From: Pseudoalteromonas sp. S2755
Lineage (GTDB): Bacteria > Pseudomonadota > Gammaproteobacteria > Enterobacterales > Alteromonadaceae
Assembly: GCF_005886535.1 (NCBI RefSeq)
Contig: NZ_PNDS01000029.1
Location: forward strand, 1 to 58,931
Reading direction: 5' to 3'
Length of the DNA: 58,931 nt
Made by a program: the position numbers and the translations under genes. Positions 1-8,513 of this stretch are shown piece by piece. Position 1 is the stretch's first letter, and each line of letters begins with the position of its first letter. The notes beneath the pieces were generated by a model that was not told the DNA's origin, did no database searches, and saw nothing but the letters and a program-made list of their open reading frames with translations.

Positions 1-51
1 CATGACCCTAACTCGTTGCTGCTTTGCTTTTCAGCGTAGCGCCCCGTGTCA

Positions 52-89
52 GTGGGGTCGCATTATAGGGCGATCCGATTTTAGTGCAA
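52..89 (-). promoter_or_regulatory. rRNA operon P1-type promoter (minus strand)
   Basis: Read on the minus strand there is a TTGCAC -35 (89-84), a 16-bp spacer, a perfect TATAAT -10 (67-62) and a GC-rich discriminator that runs into CCACTGACACGG, the signature start region of E. coli rrn P1 promoters. An A-rich UP-like stretch lies just upstream (about 92-108). The 16-bp spacer and GC discriminator are typical of stringently controlled rRNA promoters. The rRNA genes themselves would lie to the left, outside the window. murI on the same strand nearby fits the murI-rrnB order of E. coli. Confidence 0.85.
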
Positions 90-282
90 CCTTTTTTTTG
101 ATCTTTTCGATCGTTCGAACAAACATTGACCAAAACCCGTTTTTTAGTATAAAAACCATGCAAAAAAGGACAAATCTTACTATCAGAACTATATTAATTA
201 TTGCGAAGTTTAATTAACTCGTTAAGATAGCTAACTCATTTGTTAAATTAATGTTTAACCTTCTTTTAATTGGTATATTTAT

Positions 283-750
283 ATGAAGTCTTTTGATCAT
301 AAAGTAATTTTGATCACTTTGGTTATTGCAGTAGCGAGCTTTTTCATTGTTGATCTTGCATTAAGCTCTACTCAGCTCGACGCTGCTCTTATGCTTGCCG
401 TAGGTATTATCATCGGTGGTGTAATAAGCCAGTTTTTAAAAAGTGATACACAACAAGAAAAACAATCAAACTTATCAACCACTACATTATATGTAGGTAA
501 TCTACCATATCGAGCCAATGAACATGTTGTCCGCGAGCTTTTCGAAGAGCAAGGACAAGTATTTTCAGTTCGCCTACTTAAGGATAAAAACACAGGCAAG
601 CGACGTGGTTTTGGTTTTGTTGAGATGTCTAAGCAAGATGCTGAAAAGGCGATTACTCAACTCAATGAACGTGAATTTCAGCAGCGTACATTAAAAGTAA
701 GAGAAGCTAAGCAAAAGCCTGAAGGTGAGATGGATCACTCACCCGCTTAA
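283..750 (+). CDS. Membrane-anchored RRM-domain RNA-binding protein
   Basis: This 155-aa protein has two hydrophobic segments (about residues 7-25 and 34-51) followed by a single RNA recognition motif (about 67-142). Both RNP motifs are intact: RNP2 as LYVGNL (69-74) and RNP1 as RRGFGFVEM (107-115). The short hydrophilic tail ends in HSPA. The family binds single-stranded RNA; the target here is unknown. With two membrane segments the RRM should face the cytoplasm, tethered to the inner membrane. The gene is divergent from the rRNA promoter on its left and convergent with murI on its right, with no base between the two stop codons. The upstream region is very AT-rich and I see no strong ribosome binding site. 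Confidence 0.9.
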   Translation: MKSFDHKVILITLVIAVASFFIVDLALSSTQLDAALMLAVGIIIGGVISQFLKSDTQQEKQSNLSTTTLYVGNLPYRANEHVVRELFEEQGQVFSVRLLKDKNTGKRRGFGFVEMSKQDAEKAITQLNEREFQQRTLKVREAKQKPEGEMDHSPA

Positions 751-1527
751 TTAGTCTTTATTTAAATTAATAATAGAGATTGCTTCTTTATTACCTATTA
801 CTGGTGCCGTTGCATAGAAACGCACTTCCGATGCACTCGGCACCTTTTCCCCTACTACTATTTGACTTCCCAACAATGACACTGCGCGGTTGGCTATTGC
901 TTTGCCTGAATCAACCAGCTCCACATGCTTCTGTAAGCAATTCTTGATATCGTGAGCTATCAAAGGAAAATGTGTACACCCCAACACTAGCCTATCAACA
1001 GTGGCTGGAATGTTAAGCCGAGCTATTTCCGCGCACAGTGCCTCTTTATCCAACTCATTATGCCAATAAAAGTGCTCAGCGATCCTTACAAGCTCCGTTG
1101 AATGCAAAGTTTCAACTTTGCAGCCTGAGGTAAAATCCATGATGAGCTTATGTGTATAAGCATTATTTGACGTTGCCGGTGTTGCCAATAGTGCGATGTG
1201 CTTGGTCTTTGAACTGGACGCAGCAGGTTTAACAGCAGGAACAACACCTATAATTGGAATATGGGTATATTTTCTGGCTTCTTCTAATGCGTATGTTGAA
1301 GCGGTATTACATGCAATAACGATAAGATCAACATTGCCCAAGCATTGCTGTTGCCAACAAATAAGTCCCTTGATACGTGATTTGATTAGCTCTTGAGGCT
1401 GAAGGCCATATGGGAGAAAAGCGTTGTCCATAACATAGCTGAATGAAACATCCTGCAAACATGCCTTTAAGTGCGACAGCACACTGGTGCCACCTATCCC
1501 CGAATCGAAAACCAAAATATGCGACAA
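751..1527 (-). CDS. murI: Glutamate racemase
   Basis: Converts L-glutamate to D-glutamate for peptidoglycan in the cytoplasm. The 258-aa protein has the DSGIGG motif near the N terminus (8-13), LPYG (38-41), and the two catalytic cysteines in ACNTAS (Cys73) and LGCTHFP (Cys184). The start is a TTG at 1527, preceded by GAGGAA at good spacing. A nearby ATG at 1534 is in another frame and gives no racemase sequence. Its stop abuts the stop of the RRM gene. In E. coli murI also lies directly before an rRNA operon, and the rRNA P1 promoter at the left edge is on this same strand. Confidence 0.97.
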   Translation of the reverse strand: MSHILVFDSGIGGTSVLSHLKACLQDVSFSYVMDNAFLPYGLQPQELIKSRIKGLICWQQQCLGNVDLIVIACNTASTYALEEARKYTHIPIIGVVPAVKPAASSSKTKHIALLATPATSNNAYTHKLIMDFTSGCKVETLHSTELVRIAEHFYWHNELDKEALCAEIARLNIPATVDRLVLGCTHFPLIAHDIKNCLQKHVELVDSGKAIANRAVSLLGSQIVVGEKVPSASEVRFYATAPVIGNKEAISIINLNKD

Positions 1528-1590
1528 ACTTCATTCCTCAAATCAATGGAGCATGAAGTTTGCCACGAGTCCTCGCGAAAATAAACTCGC

Positions 1591-2718
1591 TTAGCTTGTT
1601 TGTTTTTGCTCTACCTGCTCTTTATTTAATTCATTCAGTTTACTTAAAAAGCTACTTGCATAATCCAAAAACTCATTTAGTCTCGACTGACCTTCATTCA
1701 TCCAAGCAAGCAGGTTTGGCAACTCATTATCGGCATTAAGTCCCTTAGCTTGCTCTTGCACATCTGCTAGCTGCTTATTCAGTGGCATAAATGCCTTCTC
1801 TAACTCTTTCATTGGATTGCCTTGCTGATATTGAGCAATCGCAGCAGACGTTTTACTTTGTCTTAGATCCATCGTGAAATTAGTGATCTGATCTGAATTT
1901 AAACTAAGCGACTTTGCTAAATCGAACGCTTCATCGTATTCACCACCGAAAAAAGAGTCACTGACATTACGGATATCTTCCATCATATCGTTAATTGCCT
2001 GCTGCTCCTCTTCGTTCAACTCACCATTTACCTTAATTGAGAAACTGACTTCGTGAGAGGACTTAGTGCCATATGCCATGCCATAATCATTACCTTTTTG
2101 AGCGACACTCGCAGCAGCCCCCTGAGAATATGCATCGGAGAATGAAATAACGACTTCATCTCCTTCAGCTGTTGTAAATGCATATTCAGCTTGATTAGAG
2201 AGGCTCGCAAACTGCGCGGCACTGATCGCTAATGCTTTTGGCGACTTTTCTTCAAACAGCTCTTTTTCAAAATCATCTAAACCTTTAAAAATCCCTTCTC
2301 GTGATTTTTCAATACCATCTTCGATGTCGGAATTAAAAGCCCCCATGCCTTTTAACTCTTCGCTGGCTTCATCTATCCCCTGAAGCACGCCCTTACGTGC
2401 CCCATCGAGCATGGATTTCAATTCGTCATCATTTTTGCCGTCGACTTTGGCTTTCTTCACTGCACCCTGAACAAAATCGAGTACATTTTTGACAATAGAT
2501 TCAAAATCAAATAATGGCTTGTCTTTTTTGTCTTGTGTCGGCTTCTCAATCCCCAACGCTTCTGCAAGCTTATCATCAAGAATTTTTGCAGCTAATTTGG
2601 ATTTATCACCCGCATAGCTGTCTGAATTAATTTGGATATTTGGTCCTATCCCTTTGCTCTTTCCAGGCTTATGCTGCATCGCTGGATTGAGCAACTGATT
2701 TAATTGCCCGATTTTCAT
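1591..2718 (-). CDS. DUF5610 domain protein
   Basis: A 375-aa protein with no signal peptide or membrane segment. The N-terminal third (about 35-130) matches my memory of DUF5610: a segment with ALGIE followed by a stretch like FDFESIVKNVLDFVQGA. The rest is acidic and predicted helical, with a central part rich in beta residues (about 180-230). The function of the family is not established. It sits between trmA and murI, where E. coli has btuB, and is probably transcribed from the trmA-side intergenic region toward murI. The family assignment is from recalled patterns, not a search. Confidence 0.8.
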   Translation of the reverse strand: MKIGQLNQLLNPAMQHKPGKSKGIGPNIQINSDSYAGDKSKLAAKILDDKLAEALGIEKPTQDKKDKPLFDFESIVKNVLDFVQGAVKKAKVDGKNDDELKSMLDGARKGVLQGIDEASEELKGMGAFNSDIEDGIEKSREGIFKGLDDFEKELFEEKSPKALAISAAQFASLSNQAEYAFTTAEGDEVVISFSDAYSQGAAASVAQKGNDYGMAYGTKSSHEVSFSIKVNGELNEEEQQAINDMMEDIRNVSDSFFGGEYDEAFDLAKSLSLNSDQITNFTMDLRQSKTSAAIAQYQQGNPMKELEKAFMPLNKQLADVQEQAKGLNADNELPNLLAWMNEGQSRLNEFLDYASSFLSKLNELNKEQVEQKQTS

Positions 2719-2882
2719 GGTATGCCCTCCAATATATTAGTTAGATTATCGGCATATTTGCGCAAAGCTAAAGTATAATGATTAAAAAAACAGCAAACCA
2801 GATGCATCAGTGATGCTAGACTGGACAAATTAGCAACGCTCCCTAAAATAGCGCCTCTTAATTCAACATAGATGGTTTTAGC

Positions 2883-3977
2883 ATGGCAGTAATAAAAATT
2901 GATGATTCAGCATACGAGCAACAGTTAGCGGATAAAGCTGAGCGTATCACAACACAATTTGCACCGTTTAATGCACCTGCACTTGAAGTGTATGAGTCTG
3001 CATCTCGCCATTACCGCCAACGCTGTGAATTTAGAGTATGGCATGATGGTGAAGATCTGTTTCACATCATGTTTGACCAGCAAACAAAAGAAAAGATCCG
3101 TGTTGATAGCTTTGATCCTGGTGCGCCGCTTGTCAATGAAATGATGCAGGTGATGATACATCAGCTGAAAGGCAACGAAATATTGCGTCGTAAGCTGTTT
3201 CAAATCGACTATCTCACGACGCTGAGTGGGGAAGTACTGATCAGCTTGCTTTATCACAAGCAGTTAGATGAAGCGTGGCAGACTGCCATGCAGACATTAA
3301 GAACCGAGTTGCAGCAAACCTACAAAGTTGATTTTATCGGTCGTGCTAGAAAACAAAAGGTTGTGTTTGGCAATGACTATGTAACTGAAAAACTAAGCGT
3401 TAACGGTAAAGAATATATTTATCAGCAGGTTGAGAACAGCTTTACGCAACCAAATGCGGAAGTGAATCAGAAAATGCTAGCTTGGGCACAGTCTATTAGT
3501 GAACCGCTAAGCAACGATCTGCTTGAGCTTTATTGTGGTAACGGTAACTTTTCAATTGCATTGGCAGGCTCATTCAATAAAGTGCTGGCTACTGAGATCT
3601 CTAAATCATCGGTAAAGTCTGCACAATTTAATATTGCAGCAAATAAAGTCGATAACTTAGATATTATTCGCATGTCGAGTGAAGAGTTTACACAGGCCAT
3701 GAAAGGGCAGAAGTTTTCTCGATTAGATGGGATTGATTTACAGTCCTATGATTGCCAAACGATTCTTGTCGACCCACCTCGTGCAGGTATGGATGAATTG
3801 ACCTGTCGATTAGTTAGCAACTACGACAACATTATTTATATCTCATGTAATCCAGACACGTTAGAACGTGATTTAGCCTTATTATGTGAAACACATAAAA
3901 TCGCACGTATGGCGATTTTCGATCAGTTCCCTTATACCCATCATATTGAATCAGGCGTTTACTTAGTGAGAAAGTGA
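2883..3977 (+). CDS. trmA: tRNA (uracil-5-)-methyltransferase
   Basis: Makes 5-methyluridine at position 54 of tRNA using S-adenosylmethionine. The 364-aa protein is the usual family length. It has the SAM-binding motif [12 protein letters not shown] (213-224), the DPPRAGMDE loop (297-305) and the catalytic cysteine in YISCNPDTL (Cys322). A C-terminal [10 protein letters not shown] block carries the general-base glutamate. It is divergent from the DUF5610 gene across a 164-bp gap that should hold both promoters, and convergent with the DUF523 gene only 10 bp away. In E. coli trmA is likewise near murI and an rRNA operon. Confidence 0.97.
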   Translation: MAVIKIDDSAYEQQLADKAERITTQFAPFNAPALEVYESASRHYRQRCEFRVWHDGEDLFHIMFDQQTKEKIRVDSFDPGAPLVNEMMQVMIHQLKGNEILRRKLFQIDYLTTLSGEVLISLLYHKQLDEAWQTAMQTLRTELQQTYKVDFIGRARKQKVVFGNDYVTEKLSVNGKEYIYQQVENSFTQPNAEVNQKMLAWAQSISEPLSNDLLELYCGNGNFSIALAGSFNKVLATEISKSSVKSAQFNIAANKVDNLDIIRMSSEEFTQAMKGQKFSRLDGIDLQSYDCQTILVDPPRAGMDELTCRLVSNYDNIIYISCNPDTLERDLALLCETHKIARMAIFDQFPYTHHIESGVYLVRK

Positions 3978-3987
3978 TCTCTAACGA

Positions 3988-4446
3988 TTAACGACTGGCT
4001 GCCATCACTGTGATAAGTGCTGGCAGTTGAGTTTCGCTAAAAACTTGAATACCGGATTGCTGTAATAAAGACGCAGTCAGCCCCTGCCCTACTATTTTTT
4101 TACCTGTATGACTACCATCGTAAATCAGATTGCTGCCGCAAGACGGACTGGACTCTTTTAACAACGCAAACTTTATATCGTGCTGAAGGCAAGCCGCTAG
4201 CGCTTTTTTAGCACCGAGTTCAAACGCGGAGGTAAAATCATCGCCATGTTTACTCAAAACTTTACCATCTGCTATTTCAGCCGATGGACGAGGTGTTGGT
4301 AAACCACCAGATACTTCGGGGCATAGCGGTAAGACCCAATTTTTTTGCCGCCAATACTGCAAGGTATTGTCTTGAAGGCTTTGTGAAGAAGCGTCATACC
4401 TCACCGGATAACCTAATAAGCAGCTAGAAACTAAAACTTTAAACAT
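3988..4446 (-). CDS. DUF523 family protein (YbbK-like)
   Basis: A 152-aa cytoplasmic protein with conserved cysteine and proline motifs of DUF523: SSCLLGYPVRYD near the N terminus, LCPEVSGGLPTPRP (about 46-59) and LLKESSPSCG. The conserved cysteines suggest metal or substrate binding, but the biochemical role is not established. I place the start at the ATG at 4446. A TTG at 4461 would extend it into a terminator hairpin. The AGGG in the stem of that terminator is the only ribosome-binding-like sequence at reasonable distance, so translation here may depend on whether the hairpin forms. Confidence 0.88.
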   Translation of the reverse strand: MFKVLVSSCLLGYPVRYDASSQSLQDNTLQYWRQKNWVLPLCPEVSGGLPTPRPSAEIADGKVLSKHGDDFTSAFELGAKKALAACLQHDIKFALLKESSPSCGSNLIYDGSHTGKKIVGQGLTASLLQQSGIQVFSETQLPALITVMAASR

Positions 4447-4474
4447 AAAAAAGCCCTGCAATAATTGCAGGGCT
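4446..4474 (-). terminator. Rho-independent terminator after the dsbA pair
   Basis: A 9-bp perfect stem (4452-4460 with 4466-4474) is followed on the minus strand by six T residues (4451-4446). It ends the srkA-dsbA-dsbA transcript. The T-run runs directly into the ATG of the DUF523 gene, so read-through and termination directly compete for expression of that gene. Confidence 0.85.
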
Positions 4475-4494
4475 AGTCTAATGCAAATTAGATT

Positions 4495-5124
4495 TTATTT
4501 CTTTGCTAAATAATTCACCAAAGCAGCAATTTGCTCTGGCTTAGTCGTACCAGATTCACGAAGTAATAGCTTGTATTTGCCATTTACCACGAACATAGGT
4601 ACCCCTGTTAGCGCGCCTTTATCAGAAAGAGTCTTTTGCATACGTTGCATTTTTGAAGCTTTAGTACGAACAGAGAAACTGGCATAAAGTTTATCAAACT
4701 TCTCTTCTTCAACACCTTGTGCAATAAAGATATCTTTTACATCAGCAAGTTCATTGATTTTTGCACGCTTGCCATGGATATGATTAAACATGGCTGCAAC
4801 TATCTTGTCTTTTTGTGGCAGCACTTCAGCTGTTGCAAGTGCTTGTGCCAACACCTGTTGGATCTCAGGCTCTCTTGGACCGACAAAATCTATATGGCTC
4901 TTTTTAAACTTAACACCCTCGTCCAGTTTTGGTTTAACGTCAACGATTAAATTTTCCATTGCGTTACATGCTGGACAATAAAAAGAAAAATATTCCATTA
5001 CCTCAGGCTTTTTCGTGCCACGCTCGGCAATAACTTCATAATGCACACCCTCTTCAAATGGCGCAGCCTGAGCAAGAAGAGGAAGCATTAGTGCAACCGC
5101 TAAGCCTTTTAATACTTTCAACAT
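4495..5124 (-). CDS. DsbA-like thiol:disulfide interchange protein, CPAC active site
   Basis: A 209-aa periplasmic thioredoxin-fold protein with a signal peptide ending near residue 20 (AQA-AP). The active site is Cys50-Pro-Ala-Cys53, not the CPHC of classical DsbA, and the cis-proline loop is GVP (Pro176). It aligns without gaps to the adjacent DsbA at signal peptide, active site and cis-Pro, which points to tandem duplication. The two inner CxxC residues set redox potential in this family, so Ala in place of His should make the disulfide less oxidising. It is last in the srkA-dsbA-dsbA series, 18 bp after its paralogue, and is followed by a strong terminator. Confidence 0.93.
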   Translation of the reverse strand: MLKVLKGLAVALMLPLLAQAAPFEEGVHYEVIAERGTKKPEVMEYFSFYCPACNAMENLIVDVKPKLDEGVKFKKSHIDFVGPREPEIQQVLAQALATAEVLPQKDKIVAAMFNHIHGKRAKINELADVKDIFIAQGVEEEKFDKLYASFSVRTKASKMQRMQKTLSDKGALTGVPMFVVNGKYKLLLRESGTTKPEQIAALVNYLAKK

Positions 5125-5142
5125 AATAACTTTCTCCAGTCC

Positions 5143-5766
5143 TTATTTTTTTAATAGATATGCAATCAATTCATCAAGCTGCTCTTGACTCTTGATACCT
5201 TTCATTTCGATTCTGTATTTGTCGTTTACGATAAAAGTTGGAACGCCTGTAAGCGCACCCGCTTCAGAGAACTTATTTTGTGCTTTAAGCATGTTATTTT
5301 CAGCACTCACGACTGGCATACTCGTTACAGCCTGATCAAACTTTTCAGCAGTAATCCCATTTAGCTCCATTAGCGTTTTTAAATCTCTAATGTCTAACAG
5401 TTTGTTTCCTTCAACATGAATAGCATTGAAAATCTTCTCAGCAATCACATCCTCTTTGCCTTCTTGCTCAGCAATAATATAGGCATAGCTAAGATTGCTC
5501 TGCGTTTCTGTAGGAATACCACGTAGGAAGTTTACATGGCTTTTTTCAAAGTACGCTCCCTCAGGTAAGTTCTTTTTAATCGCTTTTGCAATTGGCTCAA
5601 AGCGAAAACAATGAGGACAGTAAAAAGAGAAAAATTCAGTCACTTTCTCTGATTTACTCTGTTCGGTTGTTAAGGTTGTGTAGTGCTCACCTTCGGTAAA
5701 GTCTGAAGCCATCGCAGCAATGGGCAAAAGTAATGCGATAAGTGCGACTTTTAATTTTTTTAGCAT
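5143..5766 (-). CDS. dsbA: Thiol:disulfide interchange protein DsbA
   Basis: The periplasmic oxidase that introduces disulfides into exported proteins; it is normally reoxidised by DsbB. The 207-aa precursor has a signal peptide ending at AMA-SD (about residue 20), the classical active site Cys50-Pro-His-Cys53 in the FFSFYCPHC context, the DsbA helical insertion, and the cis-Pro loop GVPTF (Pro176). It follows srkA by 16 bp, as in the srkA-dsbA operon of E. coli. Its likely clients in this window include T2SS components and substrates. Confidence 0.97.
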   Translation of the reverse strand: MLKKLKVALIALLLPIAAMASDFTEGEHYTTLTTEQSKSEKVTEFFSFYCPHCFRFEPIAKAIKKNLPEGAYFEKSHVNFLRGIPTETQSNLSYAYIIAEQEGKEDVIAEKIFNAIHVEGNKLLDIRDLKTLMELNGITAEKFDQAVTSMPVVSAENNMLKAQNKFSEAGALTGVPTFIVNDKYRIEMKGIKSQEQLDELIAYLLKK

Positions 5767-5782
5767 GTTACTCTCTCTAATT

Positions 5783-6757
5783 TTAAGGAAATAGGCTCAA
5801 ACTTGGTTCATCTAATGCGGCAAATTGCTCTTTTAAGGCTAGGATCTGTTGTTCCCAGTATTTGTCTGTCGCAAACCAAGAAAAGTTCCGTTCGAATGCA
5901 GGATCCTGCCAGCGCTGTGCCAACCAAGCCATATAGTTAACCATTCTCATGGCGCGTAGCGGCTCAATTAACGCAAGCTCTTTTGTATCAAACGGCATAA
6001 ATTCTTCGTAACCCATAAGTAGTGTGTCTAACTGTACCAATTGCTCGTTGCGGTCACCATTTAACATCATCCACAAGTCTTGTATTGCAGGCCCTTGCTG
6101 ACAATCGTCAAGATCCACCAACATCAATTGGTCTCTAGACCACAATAAATTTCCAGCATGACAATCACCATGAAGCCGAAGCGTTTTGGCAACTTGATAC
6201 TTTGAGGTTGCTTTGTTAATAACTTGCTCAAGAATAGTAACAAATGGAGTATGTAGATGACTAGGCACTAACTGGCTTTTTAGCAGTGTTTGTTGTGCAT
6301 CAACCAAAAACCGCTGAGTATTGAGCTGTGGTCTATGTTCGAATGCTCGCTCAGCCGACAAACAATGCAAGCGTCCTAGGTAGCGACCTAAAATTTCTAA
6401 GTGATCTAGATTATCGAGCTCGAACTGGCGTCCACCAACACTTGGAAACAACGTGTAGCGATAACCTTCATAAAAATGCAGACTACGCTCAGCAATAAGT
6501 AAGGGCGCCACAACTGGCACTTCGGCTTCTTTTGCTGCCAGCGCGAATTCATGCTCTTCAAGAATTTGTTCATCCGTCCAACGCGCTGGGCGGTAAAACT
6601 TCACCACATAGCGCTTGCCATCCTCAGCGCCAAATTGATAAACACGGTTTTCATAGCTGTTTAAGGCCAATAATCCCGTTGTCGGATATATCTCAAGTGC
6701 CTCAATCGCATCTAAAATAAGATCCGGTGTCAGTGCGTTAAAACTAAAATCGTTCAT
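5783..6757 (-). CDS. srkA: Stress response kinase A (YihE-type Ser/Thr kinase)
   Basis: A 324-aa cytoplasmic protein of the aminoglycoside-phosphotransferase/RIO-like kinase fold. It has the ENRVYQFG start of the nucleotide-binding lobe, VVKFYRP with the ATP-anchoring lysine (about 50-56), the catalytic loop HGDCHAGNLLW (about 197-207) and the metal-binding LVDLDD. In E. coli SrkA counters Cpx-linked stress and is encoded directly before dsbA, as here. A terminator hairpin lies just upstream of the start, so this gene is separated from ccoG and should have its own promoter or rely on read-through. Confidence 0.95.
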   Translation of the reverse strand: MNDFSFNALTPDLILDAIEALEIYPTTGLLALNSYENRVYQFGAEDGKRYVVKFYRPARWTDEQILEEHEFALAAKEAEVPVVAPLLIAERSLHFYEGYRYTLFPSVGGRQFELDNLDHLEILGRYLGRLHCLSAERAFEHRPQLNTQRFLVDAQQTLLKSQLVPSHLHTPFVTILEQVINKATSKYQVAKTLRLHGDCHAGNLLWSRDQLMLVDLDDCQQGPAIQDLWMMLNGDRNEQLVQLDTLLMGYEEFMPFDTKELALIEPLRAMRMVNYMAWLAQRWQDPAFERNFSWFATDKYWEQQILALKEQFAALDEPSLSLFP

Positions 6758-6766
6758 AATGTTTAT

Positions 6767-6795
6767 AAAAAAGCGAGGTTTTATACCTCGCTTTT
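6767..6795 (-). terminator. Terminator after ccoG
   Basis: An 11-bp perfect stem (6769-6779 with 6785-6795), AT-rich at the base and GC-rich at the top, with T-runs on both sides. On the minus strand it follows the ccoG stop by about 11 bases and precedes srkA. The symmetrical ends allow it to work in either direction. Confidence 0.8.
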
Positions 6796-6806
6796 ACCTT
6801 ACTCTA

Positions 6807-8264
6807 TTATCTTCCTTTGAAGAAATTGGTCGGCTGCGCCAGCCGCTCTTCAGGATCATCTTGGTTAATAAGCACAAACTCAAATTCAGTCACTGGCTTT
6901 TTCAAATCATATGGATCAATCACAACAGAGAGTGGCACATCTAATGTCGTGCCTGCAGCTAAGTGCACCTCTTGTTTACCGATCACCTGATAATTACTTA
7001 GACCCGTTATTGCAATAGAAAATTTCTGCTCAACTTGCGCTTTGTTTATCACTTTCAAGGTATAGGTATTTTCTACTAACCCCTCAATATTGACACGATA
7101 AAGCTGATTTCTATCCCGAATAATATCAAGATCCATCGGTTTACGCATCGCAATGTTCGCAACTAATGCACCAGTGATAACGACCAGAATCATTAAATAA
7201 CCGATTAATTTACCACGTACTGGTTTGGTCTTTTCGCTGGATGATTCTAAATTGCGCTCTGTAGTGTAAGCAATCAATCCACGAGGGTAGTTCATCTTAT
7301 CCATAACACCATCGCAGGCATCAATACACGCACCACAGTTGATGCATTCATATTGCAAGCCATTACGAATATCGATACCGGTAGGACACACCTGAACGCA
7401 CAGGTTGCAATCGATACAATCTCCTAGACCTAGCGCTTTTGGATCTTGCTTACGTCCTCGAGGACCTCGGCTTTCACCTCGTTCGCTATCATAGGCGACG
7501 GTAAATGTGTCCTTATCAAACATGGCTGATTGAAAACGAGAGTAAGGACAGATGTGTAAACACATGATTTCCCTCATCCAACCGGCATTACCATAAGTAC
7601 AAATGGTAAAAACAACAATGCTAATGACGGAATAAAAGCCTGCAGAAAAAGTAAGTAAATCAGGGATCAACGAGCGGATTGGGGTAAAGTAACCAACAAA
7701 AGTGATTGCGGTATACAGTGAGAAGAGTATCCAGCTACCGTGTTTTGCGGTTTTTCGCCAAAACTTGTCAAAATCCATCGGTCTCTGATCTAGTTTTTTC
7801 CGCTGATTTGCCGTTCCTTCAAACTTTTCTTCAAACCAAATGAAGATAAACGTCCAAACAGTTTGCGGGCAGGTGTAGCCGCACCAAACCCGGCCATAGA
7901 AGGTAGTCACCAAGAACAGAGCAAATGCCGCTATCATCAGAATAAAAGCAAAAATAGTCAGATCTTGTGGCCATAGAGTCATGCCAAAAATATTAAACTT
8001 TTGCTCAAAAATATCGAACAACACCGCCTGGTGACCGTGAAAATTTAACCAAGGTAAAGCCATAAATGCCAACATACCAATAAAACCGATACGCCTTCTT
8101 AGCAGTTGATGTAGGCCAGACACCGCCCGGACATAGATGCGATTACGAGGATTAAAACGATCGGGCGTAGAGCTATTGAGCGATTTCCCTTCAGTGCCAC
8201 CTATTGGCTTTTGAATTTTTACTTCAGACGGTATGTTTTTAACCTTGATTCTTTCGTTCTCCAT
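6807..8264 (-). CDS. ccoG: Cytochrome c oxidase accessory protein CcoG (RdxA/FixG)
   Basis: An inner-membrane iron-sulfur protein implicated in copper delivery or reduction during assembly of cbb3-type oxidase. The 485-aa protein has four or five hydrophobic segments in the first 220 residues, a CGYTCPQTVW motif (about 128-137), two ferredoxin-type clusters (CIDCNLCVQVCP and CINCGACIDACD), one more membrane segment near residue 350, and a beta-rich C-terminal domain. No ccoNOPQ genes are in this window; the oxidase cluster here (48.5-56.6 kb) is aa3-type, so the partner must be elsewhere. Confidence 0.95.
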   Translation of the reverse strand: MENERIKVKNIPSEVKIQKPIGGTEGKSLNSSTPDRFNPRNRIYVRAVSGLHQLLRRRIGFIGMLAFMALPWLNFHGHQAVLFDIFEQKFNIFGMTLWPQDLTIFAFILMIAAFALFLVTTFYGRVWCGYTCPQTVWTFIFIWFEEKFEGTANQRKKLDQRPMDFDKFWRKTAKHGSWILFSLYTAITFVGYFTPIRSLIPDLLTFSAGFYSVISIVVFTICTYGNAGWMREIMCLHICPYSRFQSAMFDKDTFTVAYDSERGESRGPRGRKQDPKALGLGDCIDCNLCVQVCPTGIDIRNGLQYECINCGACIDACDGVMDKMNYPRGLIAYTTERNLESSSEKTKPVRGKLIGYLMILVVITGALVANIAMRKPMDLDIIRDRNQLYRVNIEGLVENTYTLKVINKAQVEQKFSIAITGLSNYQVIGKQEVHLAAGTTLDVPLSVVIDPYDLKKPVTEFEFVLINQDDPEERLAQPTNFFKGR

Positions 8265-8513
8265 GGAAGCTCCTTAGTGCTTTGGAACGAGATGCACTTG
8301 CTACAGTGACCTTGAAAAATACAGGCTAAACTATTGCAATGTGCCCCATGACATAGTTCAGCGCTTACTATTATACGCTTTGAAACTCTATAATTAATAG
8401 TAAGTTGAGCTAAAACCCACCATAAATGATGAGAGACTTGTTGCGACCTAGCAGACAAGTTTATTACACTAGGAACAAGATTTTTGTTAGCTAGATCAAA
8501 TCAGCGTCAGATT

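Noticed and set aside
2..217. 71-aa plus-strand open frame at the left edge
   Set aside because: It covers the rRNA P1 promoter on the other strand and looks like no protein family; composition is that of non-coding AT-rich DNA.
1328..1534. ATG at 1534 as an alternative start near murI
   Set aside because: It opens a different frame without racemase motifs; the TTG at 1527 has the ribosome site and the right frame.
8219..8458. 79-aa minus-strand frame over the ccoG start
   Set aside because: It overlaps the ccoG N terminus in another frame, with no ribosome site and no family similarity.
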